From NCBI RefSeq assembly GCF_022829465.1, contig NZ_JAKSXZ010000020.1, positions 1-58,007 on the forward strand: a stretch of DNA of 58,007 nucleotides, read 5' to 3'. The stretch is from Methylobacterium sp. J-067. GTDB lineage: Bacteria; Pseudomonadota; Alphaproteobacteria; Rhizobiales; Beijerinckiaceae. Both the position numbers and the translations under genes were made by a program. This document shows, in pieces, positions 8,454 through 18,444 of the stretch (the stretch's first letter is position 1; each line of letters begins with the position of its first letter). The notes beneath the pieces were generated by a model, which was given only the letters and a program-made list of their open reading frames with translations, did not search any database and had not been told where the DNA came from.

Positions 8454-9032
8454 TCAGGCTGCCGGCAACTGGCTCGCGATGGCCGTGATGATGCGCGGGT
8501 CGGTCGGGTCGATCGTGTGCGGGAACGAGGCGAGCAGCGTTCCGTCGCGGGCGACGAGGTACTTGTGGAAGTTCCAGCCGGGCGACGAGCCGGGCTTCTC
8601 GGCCGCCGCCCAGCGGTAGAACGGATGGGCCGCCGGGCCCTTCACATGCACCTTCGCGACGACGGGGAAGGTGACGCCGTGGTTCTTGCGGGCGGCCTCC
8701 GCGATGGCGACGCCGTCGAGGGGTTCCTGGTTGCCGAAATCCGGCGAGGGCACGGCGATGACCATCAGCCCGCGCGAACCGAACCGGGTCCAGAGGCCCT
8801 GAAGCCCCACGAACTGGCCGGCATAGCCGCAGGCGGTGGCGGTGTTGACCACGAGGATCGGCTTGTCGGCGTAATTCGCGAGGGGGAGCACGCCGCCCTC
8901 CGGCTTCTCGAAGGAGAAGGCCCCGGCGCGCGTCTCGCCGGCCTGGGCGTGGCCGAGGCCGCCCGCCATCGCGGCGCCGACGAGCATGAGCGCCTGACGG
9001 CGCTGGACCGTTCCGAGGGGGGACGAAGGCAT
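8454..9032 (-). CDS. Glutathione peroxidase family protein, Tat-exported
   Basis: Glutathione peroxidases reduce hydroperoxides with thiol donors. The 192-residue product carries a twin-arginine signal (RRQALMLVGA, residues 11-20) and is predicted periplasmic. The peroxidatic Cys is residue 68 in NTATACGYAGQF (a Cys form, not Sec). The conserved Gln in FGNQEP and Trp-Asn in GWNFHKYLV complete the active site. ATG 9032 with GGGAG upstream gives the signal peptide directly. It lies 89 bp after a DJ-1-like gene on the same strand, so the two may be cotranscribed. Confidence 0.85.
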   Translation of the reverse strand: MPSSPLGTVQRRQALMLVGAAMAGGLGHAQAGETRAGAFSFEKPEGGVLPLANYADKPILVVNTATACGYAGQFVGLQGLWTRFGSRGLMVIAVPSPDFGNQEPLDGVAIAEAARKNHGVTFPVVAKVHVKGPAAHPFYRWAAAEKPGSSPGWNFHKYLVARDGTLLASFPHTIDPTDPRIITAIASQLPAA

Positions 9033-9121
9033 AGCAGGACTCCCGGTCGTGTGGGGCGCAATGCGAACCGGGACGGAATGTAGACGATCCGTCGCGTCTG
9101 GCCAGAACCCGCGACGGCGCG

Positions 9122-9880
9122 TCACCGCGCCTCGGCCGCCGCGAGGGAGCCGGCGACGAGGTCGCGCAGGATCGCCTCGGCCTCTTTAGTGATCGCTGGC
9201 CCTGCCGATGCCGGGCTTCCGGCCGCGAAGGGCGGCTGCGGCGCGTATTCCGCTACCAGTTGCGCCGTGCGGGCGTAATCATCGCCCCGAAGGCGGGCCG
9301 CCAGCGCCAGCGCGAAATCGAGACCGGCCGAGATACCCGCCGCCGTCACGCGGTTGCGGTCGAACACGACGCGTTCGGCCACCGGGGTGGCGCCGAGTAG
9401 CGGAAGCACCCGGTCGCGGACGGACCAATGGCTCGTCGCCCGGTAGCCCTGGAGCAGCCCCGCCGCGCCGAGGATCAGCGAGCCGGTACAGACGCTCGTC
9501 ACCCAGGCCGCGCGGGCGGCGCGGTCGCGCAGGAACGCGAGGGTCGCGGCGTCGCGCATCTGCGTGGGCGTGCCGTCGCCGCCGGGCACGAACAGCACGT
9601 CGAGGTCCCTCGGACAGCCGTCGAAATCCGTATCGGCGACCAGGGCGAGCCCGGTATCGCTGGCCACGGCCCCTTTCGTCCGCGCGACGAGGCTCAGGCT
9701 CCCCGGCGCGAGCCCCGCCAGCAACTCCTGCGGCCCGACGAGATCGAGGGCCGTCATGCCGGGATAGAGCAGCATCGCGATGCGTACCGGCCGGGCCTGC
9801 GCCCTCACCGGCTGCGCCGCGAGGAGGCTGGCGGCAAGAGCTGCCGCGCCGATGTCGCGCCGGCTGGGGAATCGATCCAT
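9122..9880 (-). CDS. DJ-1/PfpI (GlxA-like) family protein, Tat-exported
   Basis: The 252-residue protein has a class I glutamine-amidotransferase-like fold. The nucleophile elbow carries Cys131 in VTSVCTGSLIL, and LYPGMTALDLVGPQELL and TSHWSVRD are typical of the isonitrile hydratase/GlxA N-terminal domain. The AraC helix-turn-helix of GlxA regulators is absent. A twin-arginine signal (SRRDIGAAALAASLLAA) predicts export. The reaction is not known; isonitrile hydratase-like or chaperone/deglycase roles occur in the superfamily. It starts 8 bp after the stop of the hybrid kinase gene upstream. Confidence 0.8.
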   Translation of the reverse strand: MDRFPSRRDIGAAALAASLLAAQPVRAQARPVRIAMLLYPGMTALDLVGPQELLAGLAPGSLSLVARTKGAVASDTGLALVADTDFDGCPRDLDVLFVPGGDGTPTQMRDAATLAFLRDRAARAAWVTSVCTGSLILGAAGLLQGYRATSHWSVRDRVLPLLGATPVAERVVFDRNRVTAAGISAGLDFALALAARLRGDDYARTAQLVAEYAPQPPFAAGSPASAGPAITKEAEAILRDLVAGSLAAAEAR

Positions 9881-9888
9881 GGCACCCT

Positions 9889-12219
9889 CTACGCCGCCGC
9901 CCGGCTCTCCGCCGTCTGCCGGTCGATGAGGAGGATGGTGGCGCGGAGCAGGGAATCCAGGGCGTCACAATCGCCCTGCGTGGCGGTGGAGGCGCCGTCC
10001 CGCGCCGCACTCTCGATGGGCTTGAGCCGCCCGACGAGGACGAGCGCGCCGATATTGGCGCTCATGGATTTCAGGCTGTGCGCCGCCTTGGCGATGGCGG
10101 GTTGATCCGCCGCCGCGATGGCCTCCCGCAGGGCCGACAGGGCGACGGGTGCCTGTGCCCGGTAGAGGTCCACGACGCGGGCGAGGAAGGCGCCGTCCCC
10201 GAGGCTCAACAGGCCCTCGATGACCTCCGCGTCGAGGAGCGTGTCCGGGTCCGCCTGCGGCGCGGGCGCGTCGATGGCGACGGCCGAAGCGTCGCCCGTG
10301 ACATGGTGCTGGAGCAGCTGCGCGAGCTGCGCCAGGGTGAAGGGCTTGGGCAGGATCCCGTCCATGTCGGCATCCCGCGCCGCGTCGGCGGCATCGGCCA
10401 GCACATGGGCCGTGAGTGCGATGATCGGCGTGCGCTGGGCTCCCGTCCGCACCTCGTGCTGGCGGATGGTCTTGGAGGCGGTGAAGCCGTCCATCACCGG
10501 CATGCTGCCGTCCATCAGGATGATGTCGAACGGGTTCGCCGCCGCCGCCTCGGTCGCCGCGAGCCCGTCCTCGACGGTCACGACAGCCGTCACGCCGCAG
10601 CGGGACAGGGCCTCGACTGCGACCTCGCGGTTCACCGCGCTGTCGTCGGCGACGAGCACGCGGGCATGGGGGAACCGCGGCTGGGCCATGGCCGGCTGGT
10701 TCGCGGCGACAGGGACGGGCTCGACCGCCTCGATGGGCCAGCGCGCAAAGAAGGTCGAGCCCACCCCGACCTTGCTCTCGACGCCGACGCTGCCGCCCAT
10801 CGCCTCCACGATGCGCTGTGCGATGGACAGGCCGAGCCCGGTGCCGCCGAAGCGTCGGGTGGTGGATTGATCGGCCTGGGAGAAGGCCGAAAAGATCGTG
10901 CCGCGCTTGTCCCGCGAAATGCCGATGCCCGTATCCGTGACGGAGAGGACGAGGAAGCCGTCGGTGGGGTCGATCGCCATGCGTAGGGACACTTCCCCCG
11001 TCGCCGTGAACTTGAGCGCATTCGATACGAAGTTGCTCGCCACCTGTCCGAGGCGCACGGGATCGCCCAGGAAGGCCGCCGGCACCTCCGGCGCGATCTG
11101 GGCCGTCAGGCCGAGCCCCGCCGCGCGGGCGCGCTCGGCGAAGAGAGTGACGACCGTGTCCGCCACCTCGGCCGGACTCACCGGTACGCTTTCGAGATCG
11201 AGCTTGCCGGCTTCGACCTTCGCGAAATCGAGGATGTCGTTGATGATCGCCAGCAGGGACTTGCCCGAGCGGGCGATAACGTCGGCGTAGCGGCGCTGGC
11301 GCGGCGGCAGATCGGAGCCCGCGAGCAGTTCCGCCATCACGAGGACGCCGTTCATCGGCGTGCGGATCTCGTGGCTCATCGTGGCGAGGAAGGTGGATTT
11401 GGCGGCGTTGGCTGACTCGGCCGCGAGCTTGGCCTCGCTGAGGTCGGCGGTGCGGGCCTCGACCTCCCTTTCGAGATGGGCGCTGTGGGCGGCGAGGCGG
11501 TCGTCGCGCTCGTTCACGGCCGAGAGCAGGTCGTTGAAGGTCCGGGCCAGCCGGCCGACCTCGTCGTCGCCCGTCACGGGGGCGCGGCGGGTGTAATCGT
11601 GGTGCAGGCGCACCGCGTCCATGGTGCCAGCCAGCAGCGCCAGAGGCCGCATGACGCTGCGCTGCAATTGCAGGGACACGCCGATGCCGATGGCCACGGC
11701 GAGCAGTGCCGCCAGGGCGGCATTGATGGCGGCTTCCGCCACCCGGTCTGTGAGGAACTTGGTCTTGCGGATGAGCACCACGCGGCCGATCTCGGCGCCG
11801 TTCTCCTTGATCGCCGCCTCGCCGCGCAAATTGTAAGTGCCGAAGATGCTCCACATCGAGGCCGGCTTGCCGTCGAGGGCGGCGTCGCTGTCGAGGCGTA
11901 GCGCGAGGCCCTGCTCGCCGAGGACCGTGCCGTCCGGGGCGATGACGGCCCCGTAGACGACCTGCTCGACCTTGCCGATCGCCCGGAGGGTGGCGTTCAG
12001 GGCATTCCGGTCGCCCGCGGCGGCGGCCTGCGCGCTGCCATGGGCGAAGACCTGCGCGATCGTATCGAGATTCGCCCGCTGTTCCTCGGTGTAGCGGTCG
12101 ATCTCCCACCAGACCGACAGGGTCGCGGCGAGGATCAGGGCGGCCGTCACCGCGCCCGTGACGACCAGGGCGATCCGGCCCGCCACGGAGCGGCCCGGCC
12201 TCAACCATGCGTGCTTCAC
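9889..12219 (-). CDS. Membrane hybrid histidine kinase with receiver and HPt domains
   Basis: The 776-residue sensor has two transmembrane helices (about 15-38 and 162-185) around a periplasmic domain of about 120 residues. A HAMP linker (about 186-238) and coiled coil follow. HisKA has His283 in [11 protein letters not shown], and the ATPase has NALKF, DTGIGI and GGTGLGLS. The receiver (about 520-635) has Asp570 and Lys625. The C-terminal HPt domain has His714 in [14 protein letters not shown]. This is a complete internal phosphorelay that needs only a final response regulator. The REC-HD-GYP gene 22 bp upstream is the obvious candidate, by inference. Confidence 0.92.
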   Translation of the reverse strand: MKHAWLRPGRSVAGRIALVVTGAVTAALILAATLSVWWEIDRYTEEQRANLDTIAQVFAHGSAQAAAAGDRNALNATLRAIGKVEQVVYGAVIAPDGTVLGEQGLALRLDSDAALDGKPASMWSIFGTYNLRGEAAIKENGAEIGRVVLIRKTKFLTDRVAEAAINAALAALLAVAIGIGVSLQLQRSVMRPLALLAGTMDAVRLHHDYTRRAPVTGDDEVGRLARTFNDLLSAVNERDDRLAAHSAHLEREVEARTADLSEAKLAAESANAAKSTFLATMSHEIRTPMNGVLVMAELLAGSDLPPRQRRYADVIARSGKSLLAIINDILDFAKVEAGKLDLESVPVSPAEVADTVVTLFAERARAAGLGLTAQIAPEVPAAFLGDPVRLGQVASNFVSNALKFTATGEVSLRMAIDPTDGFLVLSVTDTGIGISRDKRGTIFSAFSQADQSTTRRFGGTGLGLSIAQRIVEAMGGSVGVESKVGVGSTFFARWPIEAVEPVPVAANQPAMAQPRFPHARVLVADDSAVNREVAVEALSRCGVTAVVTVEDGLAATEAAAANPFDIILMDGSMPVMDGFTASKTIRQHEVRTGAQRTPIIALTAHVLADAADAARDADMDGILPKPFTLAQLAQLLQHHVTGDASAVAIDAPAPQADPDTLLDAEVIEGLLSLGDGAFLARVVDLYRAQAPVALSALREAIAAADQPAIAKAAHSLKSMSANIGALVLVGRLKPIESAARDGASTATQGDCDALDSLLRATILLIDRQTAESRAAA

Positions 12220-12241
12220 GTGGCCCTCCCGTTCGTCGGCG

Positions 12242-13279
12242 TCAGGCGGCCTTGGCCCAGGTTTGCTCCACCTCGCCCCAGCCCGCGAGGAAGGCCTCGA
12301 CGCAGAGCGGGTCGAAATGCAGCCCGGCCTGCTCGGTGATGAAGGCCCGCGCCCGCTCCAGCGGCCACGCCTGCTTGTAGGGGCGCTCGGAGACCAGGGC
12401 GTCGAACACGTCCGCCACCGCCACGATTCGGCCGCTGAGGGGGATCGCCTCCCCCGTTAGACCCTGCGGGTAGCCGGTGCCGTCCCAGCGCTCGTGGTGG
12501 CTCTCGGCGATCTCGGCGGCGAGGCGCACGATCTCGGATTGGCTGCCCTCGAGAATGCGGCGCCCGCGCTCGGCGTGCTTCTGCATCTCGGCGCGCTCCT
12601 CGGCGGAGAGCGGGCCTTCCTTCAGCAGGATCGAATCCGGCACGCCGATCTTGCCGACGTCGTGCATGGTGGAGGCGAGCTTGAGCGTCCGAAGCTGCAC
12701 CGGATCGAAGCCGAGGTTGCGGGCGATGATGCCGACGTAGGACGAGACCCGGGCGATGTGGTCGCCCGTGTCGGTGTCGCGGTGCTCGGCGGCGCGCATG
12801 AGCAGGGCGATGATCTCCCGCTCCCGGTCCTCGATCACCGCCACCGCCGCCGCCACCTCGCGGGCGAGCCACGCGGCGCGGTCCTGCTCCTCGCGGTGGG
12901 CGGCGCTGATTGTCATCAGGTTGGTGATCCGCGCCTGGATCTCCACCGGGTCGCAGGGCTTGCCCAGGAAATCGGTCGCCCCCGCGCGCAGGGCCTGATG
13001 GCGCAGGCTGCGCTGGTCCATGCTCGTGACCATCACGATCGGGACATGCGCGAAGCCGGGCACCTCCCGCACGGCCGTGATCACGTCGAGCCCAGTCATC
13101 TCGGGCATGTCGTAATCGGTGACGACGACGCCGATCCGCTCGACATTCTCCCGCAGGAAGGCGAGCCCGGCCTTCGGGCAGGTGAACGACACGGGCTCGC
13201 AGCCGGCCACGGGCTTCAGCGCCTGCACCATCAGCAGGTTGTTCATCTCGGAATCGTCGATGATGAGCGCGATCGTCAT
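12242..13279 (-). CDS. Response regulator with HD-GYP c-di-GMP phosphodiesterase domain
   Basis: HD-GYP domains hydrolyse cyclic di-GMP. The 345-residue protein has an N-terminal receiver (phospho-acceptor Asp55 in [10 protein letters not shown], Lys107) joined by a helix to an HD-GYP domain. That domain has HD at 206-207 (TMHDVGKIG), the second histidine cluster [11 protein letters not shown] (261-271) and [12 protein letters not shown]. All expected metal-binding motifs are present. Its ATG overlaps the stop of the TadG-like gene by four bases (ATGA), which implies translational coupling. The hybrid kinase follows. Confidence 0.93.
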   Translation of the reverse strand: MTIALIIDDSEMNNLLMVQALKPVAGCEPVSFTCPKAGLAFLRENVERIGVVVTDYDMPEMTGLDVITAVREVPGFAHVPIVMVTSMDQRSLRHQALRAGATDFLGKPCDPVEIQARITNLMTISAAHREEQDRAAWLAREVAAAVAVIEDREREIIALLMRAAEHRDTDTGDHIARVSSYVGIIARNLGFDPVQLRTLKLASTMHDVGKIGVPDSILLKEGPLSAEERAEMQKHAERGRRILEGSQSEIVRLAAEIAESHHERWDGTGYPQGLTGEAIPLSGRIVAVADVFDALVSERPYKQAWPLERARAFITEQAGLHFDPLCVEAFLAGWGEVEQTWAKAA

Positions 13280-14718
13280 TGCGAGAGCACCACCCGTCCG
13301 TTCAGGGGGCCGACGCCCTTCGGGACGGGCACGCTGGTGCCCTCGTAATTCGCGTTCAGATAGAGGTTCGGCCCCTCGTAGAGGTTGACCTGCCGCGCGA
13401 CGACGACGGTGTAGGCCGATTGGTCGGCGACAGGCCGGCTCGCATCGATGACCACCCGACCCGCGGGCAGGTAGATCGTGCCCAGCATGGTGCGGGCGTT
13501 ATCCGAGATGATGCGGTAGATCCGCATCGGCTGCGTCGCGCCCATGGCCGCCGGGGTCAGCGAGACGCTGTCCGAGGGCAGGATCGCGTTCAGCAGGGCC
13601 GCCGGATCGAGGATGCTGCTGCCGACGTTGCGATCCTCCATCATCAAGAGCCCCGCCATCACGCCGCTTGTCGGCGCCGTCAGGCTGATCGTCGTACCCC
13701 TGTTGAACAGGAGGCCGGTGTTGGCGCCCGCGAAGTAGAGGCCGACATCCGTCCCGCTGAAGGACGCGCTGTTGGTCACGATCAGCGGCCCGTTCATAAA
13801 GACGTAGATGCCCGGCTTCAGCCTGACCTGGGCGTTGCCCGTCACGTACACCCCGCCACAATACGTGCCCGGTTCGAGTGTCGTGTTCGTGGTGATGCGC
13901 AGCCCGCCGACCAGCGGCGTCAGCATGTTGGCGACGAGGTTGCTCGGGCAGGATCCGACCGAGGGCGCTGGCCGGTCCTTCAGCGGGTCGGCGATGGATG
14001 GGCAGCCGGTCTGCGGCGGGGGCGAGAAGTTCGCCCGCAGGCCGACATAGCCGCCGGCCGAGCAGATCGTGTCGGCCCGCGCCATGGAATTGTCGCCGCC
14101 GACCATGCCCGTCTGGCTCTCGGAGTCCGAATAGAGCGAGCAATTGGTGGCGGTGACTTGCGCGTTCTTCTGGAGGTTGAAGGCGCCGGGCGCGCCCGGA
14201 TCGAGGGTGAGCATGCACAGGCGCATCTTGCCCACGATCGTGACCTTGGCCTGGGCCGCTACGGTCTGGTTACTCAGGCCGATGAAACGGCCGAAGGTCA
14301 GAGAGACATGGTCCTCGGCTCGGGCGAAGACGCTGGTCTTGTCGTCCGCGACGGTAACGGTGATCGCCAGCGGGTTGTTCGACGGGGTCGGCGCGTTGGT
14401 GACGATGATCTGCTCGGTGACGCCCTTCACCGAGGCGGCGTTCGACGAGGCGAGCTTCAGGGCGTTGCCCCCGGCGAGGGCGCCGGCATCCACGGCATTC
14501 TGCAACTGCGAGCGCCGGGCCACGAGCCGGGCATAGTCGATGCCGCCGCCGACGAGGCCGAACAGGACCGGCGACGCGAGGGCGAAGGTGAGCGCGACGC
14601 CGCCCCGGCGGTTCCGCGCCAGGGCGCAAAGGCGCTCGGTGCCCCTGCCGATCGCGGACCGGCGACGGGGCCGTGCCGCTCCTTCGCCACCCGCCATCCC
14701 GCCGCCATCCCGATCCAC
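13276..14718 (-). CDS. TadE/TadG-like pilus-assembly or surface protein
   Basis: The 480-residue product has the TadE/G-like N-terminus: a basic region followed by the helix GGVALTFALASPVLFGLVGG and the DYARLVARRSQLQNAVDAGALAG segment. A long extracytoplasmic domain follows, with several Cys and a parallel-repeat-like region (LEPGTYCGGVYVTGNAQVRL). Such proteins accompany Flp/Tad pili or act as secreted surface proteins. No other tad gene is visible here. A shorter start inside the basic leader is possible. It is first in an apparent operon with the HD-GYP and hybrid kinase genes. Confidence 0.75.
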   Translation of the reverse strand: MDRDGGGMAGGEGAARPRRRSAIGRGTERLCALARNRRGGVALTFALASPVLFGLVGGGIDYARLVARRSQLQNAVDAGALAGGNALKLASSNAASVKGVTEQIIVTNAPTPSNNPLAITVTVADDKTSVFARAEDHVSLTFGRFIGLSNQTVAAQAKVTIVGKMRLCMLTLDPGAPGAFNLQKNAQVTATNCSLYSDSESQTGMVGGDNSMARADTICSAGGYVGLRANFSPPPQTGCPSIADPLKDRPAPSVGSCPSNLVANMLTPLVGGLRITTNTTLEPGTYCGGVYVTGNAQVRLKPGIYVFMNGPLIVTNSASFSGTDVGLYFAGANTGLLFNRGTTISLTAPTSGVMAGLLMMEDRNVGSSILDPAALLNAILPSDSVSLTPAAMGATQPMRIYRIISDNARTMLGTIYLPAGRVVIDASRPVADQSAYTVVVARQVNLYEGPNLYLNANYEGTSVPVPKGVGPLNGRVVLSQ

Positions 14719-14920
14719 GAAGCCGGCGACCGTTCTGGCAGGAAAGTATGGGAGACGCGTTAATTGCAGAAGTTAAGATACCGCCACACGCAGTGATTTT
14801 TGTCGGTCCGCAAGTCGTGCATTCCCATTCAAACAGGAACGAAACGTAGGTTATATAGCTCAGAAAGACCGCATGACTTGTCCTCGACCGGGCACCATTC
14901 GATCCCCTCAAGATACAACT

Positions 14921-15526
14921 TCAAGGTGAAGCAAGACGGGCCGCAACTTCATTCCGACGTAGGAACGGGATTGAGAACGGCGGATCGTAGCCCATGAAGA
15001 ATGGCGGGCTTTGCAACTTCTGATTGGAGGCCGCCAGAACGTCCGTCAGCGTCCGCTCGTGAACGCTTCGCGCCTGCGGTGACAGGCTCCCGGTGAAGCG
15101 GAGCGCAGCGATCCGTTCCGGCGGCACCTGCACGAGGCGCACGCCTGCCTCGGTCGGCTCCGGCGCGCCGGCCTCGGCCACCGCGCGCGGCAGGAAGAAG
15201 CGCATGGTTCCGCCGGCGCCCTGCTCCACGGGCACCGTCATCGCGATCCGTTGCCCGCCGGCCTCGACCGGCGCGGTCATGGCGATCAGCCCGCCCGTGC
15301 GGTTCGCCCCCGTGATGTAGCGGAACAGCCGCCCGAACGCTTCGCCGTCGCCCTGGCCGCGCGAATCCGTCTCGACGGCCAAGCGCCCCTCGTAGGCGCG
15401 GATCTCGACGCCCCGGTCCAGGTGCTGGACCACGGAATAGCGCGGCTGCTCGTAGAGCGCCCGCACGCCGAACACGCCGAGCACGGATTCGACCAGCGTG
15501 ACGAGGTAGTAGACGAACTTGTCCAT
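14921..15526 (-). CDS. SOUL family heme-binding protein, membrane-anchored
   Basis: SOUL/HBP domains bind heme or tetrapyrroles. The 201-residue protein has an N-terminal hydrophobic anchor (FVYYLVTLVESVLGVFGV) followed by the family signature: EQPRYSVVQHLDRGVEIRAY, FGRLFRYITGANR, IAMTAPV and IAMTVPV, and FFMGYDPPFSIPFLRRNEV. It follows the LOV kinase on the same strand with 47 bp between, so cotranscription is plausible. A photosensory or tetrapyrrole link is inference only. Confidence 0.88.
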   Translation of the reverse strand: MDKFVYYLVTLVESVLGVFGVRALYEQPRYSVVQHLDRGVEIRAYEGRLAVETDSRGQGDGEAFGRLFRYITGANRTGGLIAMTAPVEAGGQRIAMTVPVEQGAGGTMRFFLPRAVAEAGAPEPTEAGVRLVQVPPERIAALRFTGSLSPQARSVHERTLTDVLAASNQKLQSPPFFMGYDPPFSIPFLRRNEVAARLASP

Positions 15527-15573
15527 GGGCGCGGCCTCGGGGAACGAGGCCGGAATATAGGGCGTCCCGCCCG

Positions 15574-17079
15574 TCAGCCTGGGTGTGGGTTGGCGGCCGA
15601 GGGGATCCGCTCCGGCAGCGGCGCTTCCAGGGTGAAGACCACGCCCTCGCGCGCATAGTCGATGGAGGCCGAGCCGCCCACCTCGGCGGCGAGCGCCCGC
15701 TCGATCAGCCGCGAGCCGAAGCCGTTGCGCGCGGGGGCCACGACCGGCGGCCCGCCGGCCTCCTCCCAGCGCAGGCGCAACTGCGCCGGCCGCTCGCCCT
15801 CGACCTCCCAGGCGAGGGTCACATGCCCCCGGTCGGTGGAGAGGGCGCCGTACTTGACGGCGTTGGTGGCGAGTTCGTGCAGGGCCATGGACAGGGCGAG
15901 CGTCAGGCGCGGCGTGAGCCACACCTCCGGCCCCGCGATGTGGAACCGCTGCTCCGCCCCGCCCCGGAACGCCTGCAACGCGGCCTCGACCACGTCGGCC
16001 AGGGGCGCCCCGACCCAGCTCACCCGGGTGAGCACGTTGTGGGCGAGCGAAAGCGATTGCAGCCGCGCGTCGAGCGTCTTCTGCGCGTCCTCCAGGGAGG
16101 CGGCGTTGCGCAGGGTCTGGTGCGCGATGGATTGCATCGTCGCCATCGAGTTCTTCACACGATGGTTCAATTCGTCCGCTAGCAGCGCGCGATGCTCCTC
16201 CGCGCGCTTGCGGTCGGTCACGTCGATGCTGACGCCCGCCATGGTGAGCGGCTCGCCCTCGGCGGAGTAGAAGGTCTGCCCGCGAATCTGGACCCAGCGC
16301 ACCTCCCCGTTGGGCCAGCGCACCCGGTACTCGACGTCGTAATCCGCGCCGGTCTCGACGCAGGCCTGCACCGCCGCCTGCATCCGGGCGCGGTCCTCCG
16401 GCAGGACGGTTTCGAGCAGGTCCTCGTAGGTGAAGGGCCGGTCGAGGGGGCGGCCGAAATTCACCTTGCACCCGTCCGAGGCCAGAAGGTGCTTTTCGGC
16501 GAGGTCAAGGGTCCACGAGCCGAGCCGGCCCGCCTTCAAAATGAAGCGAAGGCGCTCCTCGCTGCGCATCAGGTCGCTGGTGCGGCGCTCCACCTCCACT
16601 TCGAGGGCGTCGCGGTCCCGCTGGACGCGGGCGAACTTGTCGCGCTCCAGGGTCACGTCGAACTGCGAGGCGAAGAAGTAGGTCAGCTCACCGTCCTGCC
16701 CAAAGACCGGCGAGATGAGGAGGCGGTTCCAGAAGACCTCGCCGCTCTTCTTGTGGTTCAGGAGGTCGATCTCGATCGGCACGCGCTGCGCGATGGCGTT
16801 CCTGATCTTGGCGACATCCGCCTGGTCCGTTTCCGGTCCCTGCAGGAAGCGGCAATTCCGGCCGACGATCTCGGTCTCGCTGTAGCCGGTGAGCTTGGCG
16901 AAGGCGGCGTTGACGAAGACGATGGGGTTGTCGGGCTGGTGCGGGTCCGTGATCACCATCGGCATCCGGGTCGCCCGCACGGCCGACACGAATGGATCGG
17001 AACTCGCGGCAGTGCGGGAGAACTCCGCTTCGAAGCGGCGGCCATCGTTGTAATCCGTCAAGACTCCGCCGCCCTTCAC
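15574..17079 (-). CDS. Blue-light (LOV) sensor HWE histidine kinase
   Basis: The 501-residue soluble kinase begins with a LOV domain (about 30-145). Its GRNCRFLQGPETD motif places the flavin-adduct Cys at residue 76, with FVNAAFAKLTGY and NHKKSGEVFWNRLLISPV, as in known bacterial LOV kinases. A second PAS domain (about 172-290) leads into an HWE-type catalytic part. That part has His306 in ELNHRVKNSMATMQSIAHQT, HELATNAVKYGALS, the W-x-E element in LRWEEAGG and GFGSRLIERAL. Blue light should form a cysteinyl-flavin adduct and change autophosphorylation. No partner regulator is adjacent. Confidence 0.93.
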   Translation of the reverse strand: MKGGGVLTDYNDGRRFEAEFSRTAASSDPFVSAVRATRMPMVITDPHQPDNPIVFVNAAFAKLTGYSETEIVGRNCRFLQGPETDQADVAKIRNAIAQRVPIEIDLLNHKKSGEVFWNRLLISPVFGQDGELTYFFASQFDVTLERDKFARVQRDRDALEVEVERRTSDLMRSEERLRFILKAGRLGSWTLDLAEKHLLASDGCKVNFGRPLDRPFTYEDLLETVLPEDRARMQAAVQACVETGADYDVEYRVRWPNGEVRWVQIRGQTFYSAEGEPLTMAGVSIDVTDRKRAEEHRALLADELNHRVKNSMATMQSIAHQTLRNAASLEDAQKTLDARLQSLSLAHNVLTRVSWVGAPLADVVEAALQAFRGGAEQRFHIAGPEVWLTPRLTLALSMALHELATNAVKYGALSTDRGHVTLAWEVEGERPAQLRLRWEEAGGPPVVAPARNGFGSRLIERALAAEVGGSASIDYAREGVVFTLEAPLPERIPSAANPHPG

Positions 17080-17236
17080 GCGACCATCCGGCGGGGCTCA
17101 GGTTCCGCCGGATCGGCGTGGCTCTAACATGGATTGGGACGGTTGTGGGCAGTCTCGGGGGCCGTCCATCGCACTGCCCACAGCGGTTCAGGTCAAGTCC
17201 AGCCCAATGGAACCTCGGCCAGAATACAGCATGGAA

Positions 17237-17944
17237 TTATTTCGCGGCGCCTGCTATAGTCTTGTTCGGAGCGGCGTTTAGACTTGGATATTGCTCGGCC
17301 GAAGCGACGGCGCGGACCGTCCCGGCCGGTGCGATCCCGGTGACGATGCCAGCTGCGCGCAATTGTCCCTGGTCGGGGATCCAGAGATCGGCCGGGGCGA
17401 CGCGCATCACCTCGGCCACGAACGCCTCCGGCAGGCCCGCCGCGCGGTAGGCCGCCCGCTCCGGCGCCGGGTCGACGGCGCGCCTTGTGCCGTCCGCTTC
17501 CTCCGCATAGGGCGCGTGGAAGCCGAGCCGTCCCTCCGGCCCCAGGGTTCGCGAGTGCCCCTGGAGGAACACGAGGGTGCAGGCCGAGGCGCAGGCATCC
17601 GGGACATGGGTCGCGAGCCCCCTGTCCCGCACGATCCGCCCAACGGCGATGGCCTCCTCGACGAGCCCGCCGTCGCTGTCGAGGGTCAGGCGCTCCACTT
17701 GCGGATGGGCGGCGAGCAGGGCGGCGACGCGATCCGACAGACCCTCGGTGAAGTCGCCCGTGAGACGCAACTCCCGGTCGCCGGAGGCGAGGTCGAGACG
17801 GGCCGGCACCTCGGTGTCGTCGGTGATGGCGGGCGGGGCGACGACGGTTCGCCCGTCCGTGGGGCCGGCGACAGCGAGAGCCAGCGCGACGCCGAAGGCG
17901 GCCACCCCTACCGGGCCAAGCCGGCCGGAAATGAGACTGGACAT
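17237..17944 (-). CDS. Exported ClpP/crotonase-like protein (COG3904 type)
   Basis: The 235-residue protein has a signal peptide (residues 1-32). Its ClpP-fold core resembles periplasmic serine-protease-like proteins: LTLDSDGGLVEEAIAVGRIV, then ACASACTLVFLQG with the candidate nucleophilic Ser, then GRLGFHAPY with the candidate His. The substrate is unknown. A 74-residue gene ends 24 bp upstream on the same strand and may be cotranscribed. Confidence 0.75.
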   Translation of the reverse strand: MSSLISGRLGPVGVAAFGVALALAVAGPTDGRTVVAPPAITDDTEVPARLDLASGDRELRLTGDFTEGLSDRVAALLAAHPQVERLTLDSDGGLVEEAIAVGRIVRDRGLATHVPDACASACTLVFLQGHSRTLGPEGRLGFHAPYAEEADGTRRAVDPAPERAAYRAAGLPEAFVAEVMRVAPADLWIPDQGQLRAAGIVTGIAPAGTVRAVASAEQYPSLNAAPNKTIAGAAK

Positions 17945-17968
17945 GGAGATGGGGCTCCCTCAGCGGGC

Positions 17969-18193
17969 CTACTGAAGGTAGGAGACGAACATCTCCGACA
18001 CGGCGCGGGAGGCATAGGCTTCGGGGCTCTCGCCCCAGCGAACCGGAAACGCCTCGGCGACCCTGCGCCCGGCGAGAATCTGCTGCACCTCGTCGGGCAT
18101 CAGCCCGTCCTCGAAGGCATTGGCCAGGGCGGCGCGCTCGTAGCGCAGGCTGGCGGGGTCTAATGCGGCCTGGGTGAAGTCATGGGGCTGCAT
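17969..18193 (-). CDS. Small soluble protein, unknown
   Basis: The 74-residue product (MQPHDFTQAALDPASLRYER at the N-terminus) is mostly alpha-helical in character, without membrane segments or cysteines. It looks like a real conserved protein because its composition is ordinary and it is packed 24 bp upstream of the ClpP-like gene on the same strand. No family is recognised. The 250 bp upstream (18194-18444) contain no gene and no clear promoter. Confidence 0.55.
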   Translation of the reverse strand: MQPHDFTQAALDPASLRYERAALANAFEDGLMPDEVQQILAGRRVAEAFPVRWGESPEAYASRAVSEMFVSYLQ

Positions 18194-18444
18194 GGTGCTC
18201 GGCCTCGTGTCTTGGCTGTGTCGAAACGCGGTTCTCCTCTTGCGAATGTGCGCAGCGACAACACGAGGTCTTGGTGGTCATCATCGCAATGCCGGTCATC
18301 GTCCGCTCCCATGTGTCGAGGTATCGATCACCCCAAGACTATAGGAGCCGCCGGCGAGAATGTGCTGCCAAAGGTGAGCGGGGTTGGGGCGAAGTTCGTT
18401 CGCCGGACGCGTGAAACGGAGCAGAAGCCTCGGGCCGCCGGCGT

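Noticed and set aside
18361..18444. Hairpin GGCGAA-GTTCG-TTCGCC (18388-18404) as a terminator
   Set aside because: Short stem without a T-run, 40 bp from the moeB stop; too weak to call.
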